A stretch of DNA of 39,743 bases from Sporichthyaceae bacterium (GTDB taxonomy: Bacteria; Actinomycetota; Actinomycetes; Sporichthyales; Sporichthyaceae): contig DASXPS010000077.1 of NCBI GenBank assembly GCA_036493475.1, positions 1 through 39,743 on the forward strand. Direction: 5' to 3'. Positions 22,087 to 30,896 of the stretch are shown here, piece by piece. Position numbers and translations under genes: made by a program. The notes under the pieces are model-generated. The model did no database searches. It was not told where the DNA came from and saw only the letters and a program-made list of their open reading frames with translations. The stretch's first letter is position 1. The number at the start of each line of letters is the position of its first letter.

Positions 22087-22525
22087 CGGTGGCGCTCTTG
22101 CCCTTGAAGCCGTTGTAGGTGAGCGTGTTCGCGCCGACCTTGGTCGCCTTGTTCAGCTTGAGCGTGTAGGTCTTCTTGTCGATCGTCACGGTGGCCGCGG
22201 ACTTGGTGGCCTTGGTGACGGTCATCGTCACCCCGCCCGCGTCCTCGGCCTCGCCGATCACCAGCGTGTAGGCCTGCGGGGCCGGCGCGGAGGCGGCGGA
22301 GGTGTCGGCCGGGCCGGGCGCGGGCGCACCCGCGGTGCTGCCCGCGGCCGAGGTGTTGGTGCTGGCGCAGCCGAAGGTGGGGTCGCACGCGCTGGACGCG
22401 CTGGCCAGCGAGGGGTCGCCGCTGTCCTTGACGGAGCCGTTGGTGAGCGTGCCGAAGATCAGCAACCCGGCACCGATGACCGTCACCAGCGGGACGAGGG
22501 ACGAGGAGGCAAGCGACTTCTGCAT
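22073..22525 (-). CDS. Unrecognised exported or membrane-anchored protein (150 aa)
   Basis: A single hydrophobic segment (residues 10-28) near the N-terminus suggests a signal anchor or uncleaved signal peptide. Next come a short stretch with two Cys (SSACDPTFGCAS), an Ala/Pro/Ser-rich linker (about 55-85) and a small beta-rich domain of about 65 residues built of strand-like repeats (VTMTVTKAT, ATVTIDKKTYTLKLNKAT, NTLTYNGFKGKSATVTV). I do not recognise the domain. No Shine-Dalgarno precedes the ATG, and a -10 box TAAAAT ends eight bases upstream, so the mRNA may be leaderless. It is convergent with the dehydrogenase gene and overlaps it by 14 bases. Confidence 0.65.
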   Translation of the reverse strand: MQKSLASSSLVPLVTVIGAGLLIFGTLTNGSVKDSGDPSLASASSACDPTFGCASTNTSAAGSTAGAPAPGPADTSAASAPAPQAYTLVIGEAEDAGGVTMTVTKATKSAATVTIDKKTYTLKLNKATKVGANTLTYNGFKGKSATVTVG

Positions 22526-22533
22526 AGCCGGAA

Positions 22534-22562
22534 ATTTTAGGGCATTTGCCGCAGGCCGGAAA
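22534..22562 (-). promoter_or_regulatory. Candidate leaderless promoter of the 150-aa gene
   Basis: On the minus strand, TTTCCG (22562-22557), 17 bases, TAAAAT (22539-22534), then eight bases to the ATG at 22525. The -10 box is close to the TANAAT consensus; the -35 is weak. Confidence 0.5.
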
Positions 22563-22604
22563 CTGTCGGCAGAACATCAACATCCGCCGGGCGATCCTGG
22601 CACT

Positions 22605-22628
22605 CCGCGCCGCCAACCACTGGCGCGG
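22605..22628 (-). terminator. Candidate terminator after the HAD-PlsC gene
   Basis: CCGCGCC and GGCGCGG (22605-22611, 22622-22628) form a perfect seven-base GC stem with a ten-base loop, 14-38 bases past the HAD-PlsC stop on the minus strand and upstream of the next promoter. No T-tract follows, as is common in high-GC actinobacteria. Confidence 0.4.
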
Positions 22629-22642
22629 ACGCACACTTACCG

Positions 22643-24055
22643 CTAGAGTGCGGCCGCTTTGGCCCGGGCGACCGCGCCGTCCCAGTCCTCCAGCGCGTCC
22701 ACGTACAGCTGACGCACCGCCTCGACCTTCGCGTTGAGGTTGCGCAGATTCCAGTCATCGGTGTGGATCGGCGGCGCGACGATGGCGTGCAGCGTGCCCG
22801 AGCGGATCGAGTTCGAGCCGCGCCACATCAGCTCGCCGGTGTCCCGGATGATCACCGGCACGATCGGCACCCCGCCCTGCATGGCCAGGTGGAACGGGCC
22901 CTTCTTGAACGGCCCCACCCGCGAGGTCAACGACCGGGTGCCCTCCGGCGCGATCATGATCGAGTAGCCGTCCGCCAACCGATCGACCGCCGGCTGCAGC
23001 GCGGTCTTGGCCTGTTTCACATTCTTCCGGTCGATCAGCGCCGCGTTCATCAGCCAGGCTATCTGGCCGAGCAGCGGCATCTTCTCGACCTCCTTCTTGC
23101 CCACCGCGGTGACGTCGCGCTGCACGATCTTGAACACCACCAGCGGGTCGAGCAGGCTCTGGTGGTTGAAGATGAACACCGCCGGGCGGTGCGTCCAGGC
23201 GTGCTGCTCGCCGACGATCTGCACGTCCACCCCGGCCAGCGAGAGCATCACGTCGCCGCCGATGTTCACCAGCGTGTTCGCGGCCACCCGTCGATTGCGG
23301 TTGAGCAGGCCGAAGCCTGCGGCTACCCCGGCGGTGACGGCCAGGCCGGCGTAGGCGGCGACGGTGCGCGGCATGTCCAGGATCGACGAGGACGAGCGCG
23401 GCACGAAATTCACCACCGGCCAGCCGCGGCGCTTCGCGATCGCGGCCAGCTCCGGCTCCGGGTTGGTGGGACGCGGATTGCCCACCGTGGAAAGGAAATC
23501 CACGTCCTCGTCGCCGTTGGCGTAGGCGAAGGAGTTGTCCAGGTCGATGTCGTGCTCGCGGGCGAACGCCTGCACGGCCAACGCCTTGGGCTTGCCCCAC
23601 AACATTTCGCCGTCCACCTCACCGGTGCACCGGCCCGCGTCGTCCACCGCGAGCTTGGTGCACAGAACGTGTTCGATGCCCAGTTCCTCGGCCAGCGCGT
23701 CGATCTGGAACGGCAGTGCAGAGGAGGCGATCACCACCACGTGCCCGGCCTTCTGGTGCTCGGTGATCTTGTCCAGCGCGTCCGCGTAGAGGTACCCGCC
23801 GAGCACCGAGCGGGTGAACTTGCGGCCCATCTCGTCGAGTTCCTCGGTGGTCTTGCCGCGGAAGATGCCCAGCCCCACCTTCATGAAGTCCTCGACCTCG
23901 GCGTGCCCGGTGCGGGTGCCCAGGCCGGTCAGGATCACCTTGACGGTGTCCACCGGGTTCACCTGACCATGCGTCAGGCGCTCCTTCAGCAGGGCCAATG
24001 CGGAGTATCCGTCGACGATCGTCCCGTCGAAGTCGAAGAACGCGGCGACCTTCAT
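22643..24055 (-). CDS. plsC: HAD-family phosphatase fused to 1-acylglycerol-3-phosphate acyltransferase (PlsC)
   Basis: Residues 1-220 are a HAD-IB phosphatase: motif I DFDGT (Asp8, Asp10), motif II SS (111-112), Lys155 in GKPKA and the acidic NGDEDVDF (180-187). Residues 255-470 are a PlsC acyltransferase: NHQSLLD (HxxxxD, His298-Asp303), EGTR (371-374) and GVPIVPV (395-401). The same fusion is known from mycobacteria (Rv2483c type). The acyltransferase makes phosphatidate from lysophosphatidate; the HAD part may dephosphorylate phosphatidate-like or other small phosphates, which is not settled. ATG 24055 is chosen for its ATGA overlap with plsB and its canonical N-terminus; the longer open frame upstream is the shadow of plsB. 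Last gene of the lipid operon. Confidence 0.93.
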   Translation of the reverse strand: MKVAAFFDFDGTIVDGYSALALLKERLTHGQVNPVDTVKVILTGLGTRTGHAEVEDFMKVGLGIFRGKTTEELDEMGRKFTRSVLGGYLYADALDKITEHQKAGHVVVIASSALPFQIDALAEELGIEHVLCTKLAVDDAGRCTGEVDGEMLWGKPKALAVQAFAREHDIDLDNSFAYANGDEDVDFLSTVGNPRPTNPEPELAAIAKRRGWPVVNFVPRSSSSILDMPRTVAAYAGLAVTAGVAAGFGLLNRNRRVAANTLVNIGGDVMLSLAGVDVQIVGEQHAWTHRPAVFIFNHQSLLDPLVVFKIVQRDVTAVGKKEVEKMPLLGQIAWLMNAALIDRKNVKQAKTALQPAVDRLADGYSIMIAPEGTRSLTSRVGPFKKGPFHLAMQGGVPIVPVIIRDTGELMWRGSNSIRSGTLHAIVAPPIHTDDWNLRNLNAKVEAVRQLYVDALEDWDGAVARAKAAAL

Positions 24056-26412
24056 CGGATGGTTCCTCTCATCTGCGCGATGTGTGCCAGCTCCACGGAG
24101 TTGACCTCCTCCAGGCGGGTCAGCACGTCGTCCAGTTCGGCAGCGAACTCCATGCGCTTGGCCACCACGTCCGGGCCGGCAGCGAGCAGTCCGCGGTTGG
24201 TTGCGAGCGCCAATCCGTTGCGGAACAGGTGGGTGGACACTGCCTCGGACGAGGTCACCCGCCGCTGCAGCTTGAACTGCTTGCCCAGGCCCAGGCACGC
24301 CTTGGCCGCGGCCTCGGCCTCGACCGCCACCGGGCCGGTGGAGACCAGGAATTCCGCCACCACCGCGTAGGCCTCGAAAAACGAGCGCAGAGCGCGTTGC
24401 GCCACCAACGGCCCGGTCGCCTTCATGTCCGCACCGATCGTCTCGAACTTCTCCCAGCGGGACTCGTCGGGCTCGATCAGCCGTAGCTCGGCGAGCAGTT
24501 CCTGGCGGAACTCCTCCTTCTCGGCGAAGAAGAACTCGAACTTGAGCAGGTCGCGCAATCGCAGGGCCTCCCGCCAAGCGCCGACCATGCCCCCGCCGGT
24601 CTGCTCCACCTTGAGGAACGCCAGTTCCAGGATCGCCCGGTTGACGAACACGTGCACAGTGGCGTTGCGATAGAACGCGGCGACCAGTTCCTGCTCCGGA
24701 CCGATGCGGTACACCGGCTCGGCACCGCCGTCGTAGCGCTCCACCACGTTCTCGTCGACCAACGTGCTCAACGTGCGGGCCACGCCCGCCTCGGTGGTCA
24801 GCTCGCGGGTCGCGGTGGAGATGAGCGCTCCGGAGGAGTTCAGCAGGCCGACCACCGGCTCCAGCACCGCGCGCACCTCGGGCAGGGTGAGAGCGCGGTC
24901 GCCCACGCCGAGCAGGGTGAAGGTCACCAACGCCGGCGCGGTGACCATGGTGGCCCGGTTGATCCGGGTGCACAGCTCAAAGGCGAGCTTGCTGCGGGCC
25001 AATCGCTTCACCGCACGCGCATCGGCCGGCGCCACGTCGTCCTTGGGCAACGCGTACTGCCGCAGCGCTTCGTGGACGTTGATGGGCTCGCCGAAGCGCA
25101 CGTGCACCTGGCCGAGGTGGCGTTGCCGTTGCTGACGCGCGAAGTGCAGCAGCCAGAAGACACTCTCCGCCTTCTTCGTCGCGCCGTGGCTCTCCACCGT
25201 CATTTCGCCCGCCTCGTGCAGCACGTCGTAGACGATCGCGGTGGGGATGATCAGCACGTCGCGCAGGTCGTGTTCTTCCACCGCGTCGGCCAGGTAGTGC
25301 AGCAGACCCATCTTCGGTGGCAGCAGCTTGCCCTGCCGGGACCGACCGCCCTCGACGTAGAACTCCAGGTTGAAGCGCTTGGACACCAGGAAGTTGACAT
25401 AGCGACCCAGCATGAACGGGTAGACGGGGTTGTCCCGGAAGCTGCGCCGGATGCCGACCACGCCGATGCGCTTGGCCGCCGGACCCAGCGGCCAGAACAT
25501 CATGTTGATGCCACCCAACACGTGGTTGACCGGCAGCCCGTTCTCGTAGGTAACGGTGAACATCAGGTACGGGTCGAGGTTGGACTTGTGGGAGGGCAGG
25601 AACATCAGCGCGTGACGCTCACTCAGTTCCCGTAGTTGAGCGAGTTGTGCCGGGTCGATGTCCAGGTCGTAGGCGCGGGAGTGCAACGCGCGGCAGTACG
25701 TCGCCCAGTAGTCGAGGACCCACCGTTTCTCGTCGGCTGCCATCTCCTCCAGGTACACCCGGCAGTCGGCCAGCACTCCCTGCGGACTGCGGCCCAGCTT
25801 GACCGCGAGCGCCTCGGCCCGGGAGACGAACTCGCGGTTGTTCAGGATCTCCGCGACCACCGCACGCGGGGCGCGGAACCGGTCGCCGTGCAACCGGCGC
25901 TCGGCCATCTCCAGCACGATGTCGGCCTGCCGGTCCACGAACGCGGCGAACTCCGCTTCGCTGCGATCCGGGGCCGGTGCCAGTTCCCGCTCGGACCACC
26001 GGGCCTTCAACTCGTTCACCGTGGCCGGGTTGCCGACCAGGATGCGGGCCCGGGCCGGGTCATGCCCGACCAACCGGGCCTGGCCGCGGCGACGCAGCGA
26101 GCCCGCGGTGGCCGACTTCATGCCGCGGGCCAGGGTGCTGCGCAGGCGCGCCTCACCGGGCGCCCTGGAGTCCGCCTCGGTCAGCCAGCCGACCCGCACC
26201 GGCACGATCGTGGCGTCGTTGGCCTCGGCCTCGTGCACCGCGTCGGCCGCGTCGGAGTGCACCGGAGCCCCGATGGAGTCCGCGTAGGAGTGCAGCAACC
26301 GTCGCTCGAATGACGAGACCGCCTTGGCCAGCACCACCACCGGGGTGCCCGGCGCCGGTGGCCAAGCCGCCCCGACGGGTTCGAGCACGCGGGGCCGTTC
26401 CAGGGTCGCCAT
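24052..26412 (-). CDS. plsB: Glycerol-3-phosphate 1-O-acyltransferase PlsB
   Basis: First acylation step of phospholipid and triacylglycerol synthesis. At 786 residues it has PlsB size. The acyltransferase block I motif is in LPSHKSNLDPYL (HxxxxD, His275-Asp280), block II in the region of the GVVGIRRSFR segment, and block III is FYVEGGRSRQGKLLPPK (about 354-370), which binds glycerol-3-phosphate. The C-terminal 400 residues are the helical region usual for this family. It starts ten bases after the WS/DGAT stop and its stop overlaps HAD-PlsC, so both acylation steps are translationally coupled. Confidence 0.95.
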   Translation of the reverse strand: MATLERPRVLEPVGAAWPPAPGTPVVVLAKAVSSFERRLLHSYADSIGAPVHSDAADAVHEAEANDATIVPVRVGWLTEADSRAPGEARLRSTLARGMKSATAGSLRRRGQARLVGHDPARARILVGNPATVNELKARWSERELAPAPDRSEAEFAAFVDRQADIVLEMAERRLHGDRFRAPRAVVAEILNNREFVSRAEALAVKLGRSPQGVLADCRVYLEEMAADEKRWVLDYWATYCRALHSRAYDLDIDPAQLAQLRELSERHALMFLPSHKSNLDPYLMFTVTYENGLPVNHVLGGINMMFWPLGPAAKRIGVVGIRRSFRDNPVYPFMLGRYVNFLVSKRFNLEFYVEGGRSRQGKLLPPKMGLLHYLADAVEEHDLRDVLIIPTAIVYDVLHEAGEMTVESHGATKKAESVFWLLHFARQQRQRHLGQVHVRFGEPINVHEALRQYALPKDDVAPADARAVKRLARSKLAFELCTRINRATMVTAPALVTFTLLGVGDRALTLPEVRAVLEPVVGLLNSSGALISTATRELTTEAGVARTLSTLVDENVVERYDGGAEPVYRIGPEQELVAAFYRNATVHVFVNRAILELAFLKVEQTGGGMVGAWREALRLRDLLKFEFFFAEKEEFRQELLAELRLIEPDESRWEKFETIGADMKATGPLVAQRALRSFFEAYAVVAEFLVSTGPVAVEAEAAAKACLGLGKQFKLQRRVTSSEAVSTHLFRNGLALATNRGLLAAGPDVVAKRMEFAAELDDVLTRLEEVNSVELAHIAQMRGTIR

Positions 26413-26422
26413 CCGCGCGCCC

Positions 26423-27814
26423 CTAGCTCTTGGCCAGCGTGAGGACCTCGGCCAACCCCTCGCGCATGCACTCGTTGAGCAGATCGGGATCGGGTACCGC
26501 GTCGTGGTCGGTGGCTACCCCGATGCACGCGATGCCGTCGTGGGTGACCAGCGTGGCCATCATCGCCGAGCCGGGCACCGGACCGAACGGATACATGCGT
26601 TCGATGCGCGCCCCGGCCAGGTACGACGGGCGGGTCAGGCCCGGGAAGTTCGACGCCTGCAGGTTCAGCGCGGAGGAGGACTTCAACGTCACCGAGGTGA
26701 GCACGCCGGCGGGCAGTCGGCTCATCACGCCGGCGGTGGAGCCGAGGAAGGCCATGGCCGGCTCCTCGCGTATCGCCAGCACCCGCTCGCGCACCGCCTG
26801 GATGCGTCGGGCCGGGTCCGGTTCGGTGGCGGGCGCGGCGATGTAGGCCCCGGCGAACTTGTTGCCACCCGCGGCATCCCCGACCTTGCGCAGGCTCACC
26901 GGCAGCGCCAGCGGGAAGTCCTCGAGCTCCGCGCCGTGCTTGGCGTGGTAGCGCGCGACGCCGCCGACCAGCGCGGCGATGTAGGCGTCGTTGACGCTGC
27001 CGCCGGCCGCTTTGCCCGCGGCCTTCAGCTCGCGGATGTCGCACTCCAGCACCCGCATCCGACGGGCCAGGCCGCGCTGCGCGAGCAACCGGGACGGGGT
27101 GCCCGGCACCTTGACCACCCGGGTCAACGACTGCGCGTAGTTGATCGCCTCGGTCGGTCGGCGCACCGCGCGGGCGGCCATCGACCCGACCCCGCGCATA
27201 ATGCCGAGCACGGTGTGCACGGAGCCACGCACGTCGTCGCCGAGCGAAGCGGGATCCTCGATGCCGGGGACCGGACCACGCGGCGCAGCGCGCCGGGTCT
27301 GCGGATCGGCCGGGTAAAGCATGTCGAACAGCTGCATGAAGCCCTGCCCGTCGGACAGTGCGTGGTGCAGCTTGAGCAGGTAACCGGCCTTGCCGTCGGG
27401 CAGGCCCTCGACCAGGACCGCCTGCCATAGCGGCCGGGCCACATCGAACGGCGTCATGTGCAGCAACGCGGCGCGGTCCAACAGGCCGTCCAGGCCCTCG
27501 TCCTCGGACAGTCGCACCCGGGTGACGTGGTAGCTCAGGTCGACATCCGTGCCCACCCAGGCCGGCGGCCGGATGCGCAGCGGGTCGTCGACGACCTTCT
27601 GGCGCAGCCGCGGCACCCGGTGCATCGCCCAGGCGTGCAGGTCGCGGAAGTCCTGCCAGTCCGGGGCGTGGCTCAGGATGGCCATCATCGTGCCGTCCGA
27701 GCGCAGCCGCGCATCGGCCTCCGCGCGCCACATCAGCGCCTCGAAGTCGGACATCTCCGGGTCGGCCGACCACAGGTCGTCGTAGCCGGACCCGGTCTCC
27801 GTGATGACGGTCAT
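26423..27814 (-). CDS. Wax ester synthase/diacylglycerol acyltransferase (WS/DGAT)
   Basis: The catalytic motif HHxxxDG is present as HHALSDG (150-156), within a 463-residue protein having the family's N-terminal PxSxxD-equivalent region (DPEMSDFEALMWRAE) and later landmarks SVNDAYIAALVGG and the ALNLQASNFPG region (usual PLF-like and N-x-x-x-SNVPGP). It transfers an acyl-CoA to diacylglycerol or a fatty alcohol, forming storage lipid. ATG 27814 (MTVITETG) is chosen over an upstream ATG that would add 22 residues overlapping the lipase gene. It lies 31 bases after the lipase and ten bases before plsB. Note the deviation from SNVPGP to SNFPGL. Confidence 0.93.
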   Translation of the reverse strand: MTVITETGSGYDDLWSADPEMSDFEALMWRAEADARLRSDGTMMAILSHAPDWQDFRDLHAWAMHRVPRLRQKVVDDPLRIRPPAWVGTDVDLSYHVTRVRLSEDEGLDGLLDRAALLHMTPFDVARPLWQAVLVEGLPDGKAGYLLKLHHALSDGQGFMQLFDMLYPADPQTRRAAPRGPVPGIEDPASLGDDVRGSVHTVLGIMRGVGSMAARAVRRPTEAINYAQSLTRVVKVPGTPSRLLAQRGLARRMRVLECDIRELKAAGKAAGGSVNDAYIAALVGGVARYHAKHGAELEDFPLALPVSLRKVGDAAGGNKFAGAYIAAPATEPDPARRIQAVRERVLAIREEPAMAFLGSTAGVMSRLPAGVLTSVTLKSSSALNLQASNFPGLTRPSYLAGARIERMYPFGPVPGSAMMATLVTHDGIACIGVATDHDAVPDPDLLNECMREGLAEVLTLAKS

Positions 27815-27845
27815 CTGGCTGTTCCGTTCATCCGATTTGGCTCGT

Positions 27846-28628
27846 TCACACGTGCTCGGTGATCCACCGCACGAGCTCACCGATCACCTGCTGCTGGATC
27901 GGCTCGTTGTAGATCTCGTGGAACAGGCCGGGCCACAGCCGGGCATGCACATCGGTGGACGCGACGCCGTTGACGATCAGCCGCAACGCCGCCGCCGGGA
28001 CCAGCATGTCCCCGCTGCCCTGCATGATCTGCACCGGCAACGTGAGCTCGCCGAGCCCGGCGACCAGCTTGTCCCCGCCGGCGATGAGTTGCAACGTGGT
28101 GCGCGCCGGCGGCCCGTGGTAGTTCAGCGGGTCATCCTCGTAGGCCTTCACCACGGCCGGGTCGGTGGACACCGCCGGGGCCAGCGGCAGCACGGGGATC
28201 TCCTCCAGGTCCAGCACGGCGAGCAGCTCGGGTGCGACCACGATGGCCGGCGCGGACAGCGACAGGCCGGTCAGCCGATCCTGATGCGCCTGCGCATAGG
28301 CGACAGCGATCGCGCCGCCCATCGAGTGTCCGACCAGGAACACCGGGCGACCGTCCGCGGCGGCCAGGTCGACCAGCAGGTCGAGGTCGGCCACCACCGC
28401 CTCCCAGGATTCGATGTCACCGCGCTCGCCCTCCGACCGGCCGTGGCCGCGGTGGTCCAACGCCCACACGGTGCAGCCGGCCGCGTTGAGCGCGGCGGCG
28501 ACGTGCGCGTAGCGGCCGCTGTGTTCGGCGTAGCCGTGCGCGATCACCACGTCGACGCGCGGGTCCGCGGCCTGCCAGGTCTGGTAGTACAGCCGGCCAC
28601 CGGCCAAATTGCCCTCTACGTGTGCCAC
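27846..28628 (-). CDS. Monoacylglycerol lipase-like alpha/beta hydrolase
   Basis: The 260-residue protein has the alpha/beta hydrolase triad in the order expected for monoacylglycerol lipases: nucleophile Ser102 in GHSMGG, Asp207 in GSGDMLVP and His237 in LFHEIYNEP, with the oxyanion HG at 31-32 and the DHRGHGRSEG signature at 58-67. Mycobacterial Rv0183 is the nearest kind I know. GTG 28628 is chosen because GGAAGGGG lies four bases upstream; the frame stays open for a further 700 bases, overlapping the phosphatase gene, and that part is not real. It leads the operon with WS/DGAT, PlsB and HAD-PlsC. A short palindrome AGTAAGTTACT lies at 28663-28673 in its leader. Confidence 0.9.
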   Translation of the reverse strand: MAHVEGNLAGGRLYYQTWQAADPRVDVVIAHGYAEHSGRYAHVAAALNAAGCTVWALDHRGHGRSEGERGDIESWEAVVADLDLLVDLAAADGRPVFLVGHSMGGAIAVAYAQAHQDRLTGLSLSAPAIVVAPELLAVLDLEEIPVLPLAPAVSTDPAVVKAYEDDPLNYHGPPARTTLQLIAGGDKLVAGLGELTLPVQIMQGSGDMLVPAAALRLIVNGVASTDVHARLWPGLFHEIYNEPIQQQVIGELVRWITEHV

Positions 28629-28720
28629 CGCGACCCCTTCCGGGCGGGGGGGAGAATCCGGGAGTAAGTTACTGGAGCGTAAACCTAGCGCAGCGTGCTG
28701 ACCTGCGGCCATGGCCCGCG

Positions 28721-29470
28721 TCACGCAGGCACAGTGCCGGCGGTCACGTCTGCGGCCGCCTCGATGCCGGCCACCACCACGGTGACGTTGTCCTTGCCAC
28801 CGACCGCCAACGCCGCGTCGATCAGGCCGGACACGGCGATTTCTGGGTCGTCGCAGCGCAGGAAGCCGGCGATGACGGCGTCGTCCACGAAGCCGTGTAG
28901 GCCATCGGTGCACAGCAGGTAGCAGTCGCCGGGTCGCGGGGTGAACGTGCGGATGTCCGGGACGGTGTCCAGCCGCGCGTTGATCACCCGGGTGATCACG
29001 TTGCGGCGCGGGTAGTGCTGGGCCTGCCATGCGTCGAGCAGCCCGGCGTCGAGCAGCTGCTGCACCTCGGAGTGGTCCACAGTGAGCTGACGCAGCCGAC
29101 CCTCGCGCAGCCGGTAGACCCGGGAATCCCCGACGTTGGCCGTGCGCAGCCTGCCGTCCGCACCGGCCACCAACGCACTCAGCGTGGTGGCCATGCCCTC
29201 GCGGCCGGGGTCGGTGTCGGCGGCGATCGACGCGCACGTCTCGCGCACCGCGGCCGTGATCTGCGCGCTGCCGCGACGCGAATCGCGACTGAGTCGTTCC
29301 ATCGCGGCCACCGCCAGTGAGCTGGCCACGTCGCCGGCCCGGTGTCCGCCCAGCCCGTCGGCGACCGCCCACACGGTGTCGCTGGTGAGCATGGCGTCCT
29401 CGTTGAACGGGCGCACCAGCCCGACATGACTGCCCGCGGCCGCGCGGACCGCCGGAACCGGCGTGGTCAC
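28721..29470 (-). CDS. PP2C-family serine/threonine protein phosphatase
   Basis: The metal-binding motifs of PP2C (PPM) phosphatases are all present in 249 residues: RPFNEDA (20-26, Asp25), VADGLGGH (36-43, Asp38), TANVGDSRVYRL, CTDGLHGFVDD and the final GGKDNVTVVV. It is the minimal, soluble bacterial form, as in PstP or PrpC catalytic domains, without the PstP membrane segment and without SpoIIE or RsbU sensory domains. No Ser/Thr kinase is in the window. GTG 29470 begins one base after the FprA stop, so the two are co-transcribed. A 92-base gap separates it from the lipid operon. Confidence 0.92.
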   Translation of the reverse strand: MTTPVPAVRAAAGSHVGLVRPFNEDAMLTSDTVWAVADGLGGHRAGDVASSLAVAAMERLSRDSRRGSAQITAAVRETCASIAADTDPGREGMATTLSALVAGADGRLRTANVGDSRVYRLREGRLRQLTVDHSEVQQLLDAGLLDAWQAQHYPRRNVITRVINARLDTVPDIRTFTPRPGDCYLLCTDGLHGFVDDAVIAGFLRCDDPEIAVSGLIDAALAVGGKDNVTVVVAGIEAAADVTAGTVPA

Positions 29471-29471
29471 G

Positions 29472-30824
29472 TCAGCCGCGCGCCGCGGCGAGCAGCTCCT
29501 CGACCGTGCACAGCTTGACCCGCGGACGGCCTTCCGGCTTCCCGGCGGCGACCTCGACGCCGTCGATGATCCGCCAGTCCGTCTCGGTGACCAGCTGCGA
29601 GCTGCGCTCGTGCAGGAACTCGCCGACCGCCTCGATGTCGGCCTCGGCCCGGTCCACGCCGGCCGTGGTCAGGTCGGCCAACACGGCCTCAGCGGTCTGC
29701 TGACCGTCCTTGCGGTTGGTGCCGATGACCCCGGACGGACCGCGCTTGATCCAGCCCGCCACGTACTCCCGCTCGCCGCCGATCACCCGGCCGCCCTCGT
29801 TCGGGATCACCGCACGCTTGTCGTCGAACGGCACGTCGGGCAGCGGCAGCGCCCGGTACCCGACGGCGCGCACCACCAGCCCGCACTCCAGGGTCTCCCG
29901 GCCGCCGTTGTCCCGGGCCTTCACGGTGCCGGATTCGTCCTTCACCAGGTCGTTGCTGCCCAGCTCGATGCCGGCCACCCGACCATCCGGCCCGGCCAAC
30001 AGCGAGATCGGCGAGTGGGCGAAGCGGAACACCATGCGCCGCGGCTTCCCGGTCGGCGGGTGTTCGGCCAGGATCCGGTGCAGCGCCTCCATGTTGGTGC
30101 GCACGGTGTGCCCGCCGGCGGTGATGTCCTCGGGGTCGATACCCGCGAAATCGGCCGGGTCCAGCACGATGTCCACGCCCTCGAGGTCGGGTAGCTCGCG
30201 CAGCTCAGGGGTGGTGAACGCGCCCTGAAGCGGGCCGCGCCGGGCCACGATCACCACCTCCTTGACCTTGCCGGCGCGCAACACGTCCAGCGCATGGTTG
30301 GCGGTGTCGGTGGTGGCCAACTCGTCGACGTCGGTGACGAGCATGCGGGCCACGTCCAGTGCCACGTTGCCCGCGCCGATGACCACCGCGCGTTCGACGT
30401 TCAGGTCCGGGTCGAGGTCGCGGAACTCCGGATGGCCGTTGTACCAACCCACGAACGCGGTGGACGCCATGCTGCCGGGCAGGTCGTCGCCGGGGATGCC
30501 GAGGCGGTTGTCACTTTGCGCGCCGACCGAGTAGACGACGGCGTCGTAGCGCTCCAGCAGTTCCGCGCGGGTGACATCGCGACCGATCTCGACGTTGCCC
30601 ATGAACCGGAACCGTTCGTGATCGGCGGTGCGCGCGAAGGCCGCGCTGACCGTTTTGATCTTCGGATGGTCCGGGGCCACGCCGGAGCGGACCAGGCCCC
30701 ACGGGGTCGGCAGCTTCTCGATCATGTCGACGTGTACCTCGAGGTCCTCCGAGCGCAGCAGTATTGCTGCGGTGTAGAACCCGGCCGGTCCGGAGCCGAC
30801 CACTGCCACCAACGCCCTCGCCAT
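29472..30824 (-). CDS. fprA: Ferredoxin/adrenodoxin-type NADP+ reductase FprA
   Basis: A 450-residue two-dinucleotide flavoprotein: FAD motif VVGSGPAGFYTA (8-19), the conserved GLVRSGVAPDHPKIK, the NADP motif VVIGAGNVALDVARML and the C-terminal GWIKRGPSGVIGTNRKDG that is diagnostic for the adrenodoxin-reductase branch (mycobacterial FprA). It passes electrons from NADPH to ferredoxins, serving P450s and other oxidases. A TAGATT -10 box ends eight bases before the ATG and there is no Shine-Dalgarno sequence, so it may be leaderless. It is followed after one base by the PP2C gene. Confidence 0.96.
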   Translation of the reverse strand: MARALVAVVGSGPAGFYTAAILLRSEDLEVHVDMIEKLPTPWGLVRSGVAPDHPKIKTVSAAFARTADHERFRFMGNVEIGRDVTRAELLERYDAVVYSVGAQSDNRLGIPGDDLPGSMASTAFVGWYNGHPEFRDLDPDLNVERAVVIGAGNVALDVARMLVTDVDELATTDTANHALDVLRAGKVKEVVIVARRGPLQGAFTTPELRELPDLEGVDIVLDPADFAGIDPEDITAGGHTVRTNMEALHRILAEHPPTGKPRRMVFRFAHSPISLLAGPDGRVAGIELGSNDLVKDESGTVKARDNGGRETLECGLVVRAVGYRALPLPDVPFDDKRAVIPNEGGRVIGGEREYVAGWIKRGPSGVIGTNRKDGQQTAEAVLADLTTAGVDRAEADIEAVGEFLHERSSQLVTETDWRIIDGVEVAAGKPEGRPRVKLCTVEELLAAARG

Positions 30825-30832
30825 GAGAGGTC

Positions 30833-30838
30833 AATCTA
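30833..30838 (-). promoter_or_regulatory. Candidate -10 box of fprA
   Basis: TAGATT on the minus strand, eight bases before the ATG at 30824. It fits TANNNT and a leaderless start; no clear -35 partner was found. Confidence 0.3.
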
Positions 30839-30896
30839 GTGGGCAGGGGCAGAACGCCCGTCCCGATCCCGGCCGACGTGCCATCCTTGGACCGCG

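Noticed and set aside
22073-22525. The 150-aa exported protein as a minor pilin
   Set aside because: There is no Gly-cleavage site followed by a hydrophobic helix with Glu at +5; the segment looks like an ordinary signal anchor.
24056-24973. Upstream extension of the HAD-PlsC frame
   Set aside because: It overlaps plsB in another frame; the HAD family N-terminus and the ATGA overlap fix the start at 24055.
28629-29372. Extension of the lipase frame by about 250 codons
   Set aside because: It lies opposite frame within the PP2C gene; the ribosome site and family length fix GTG 28628.
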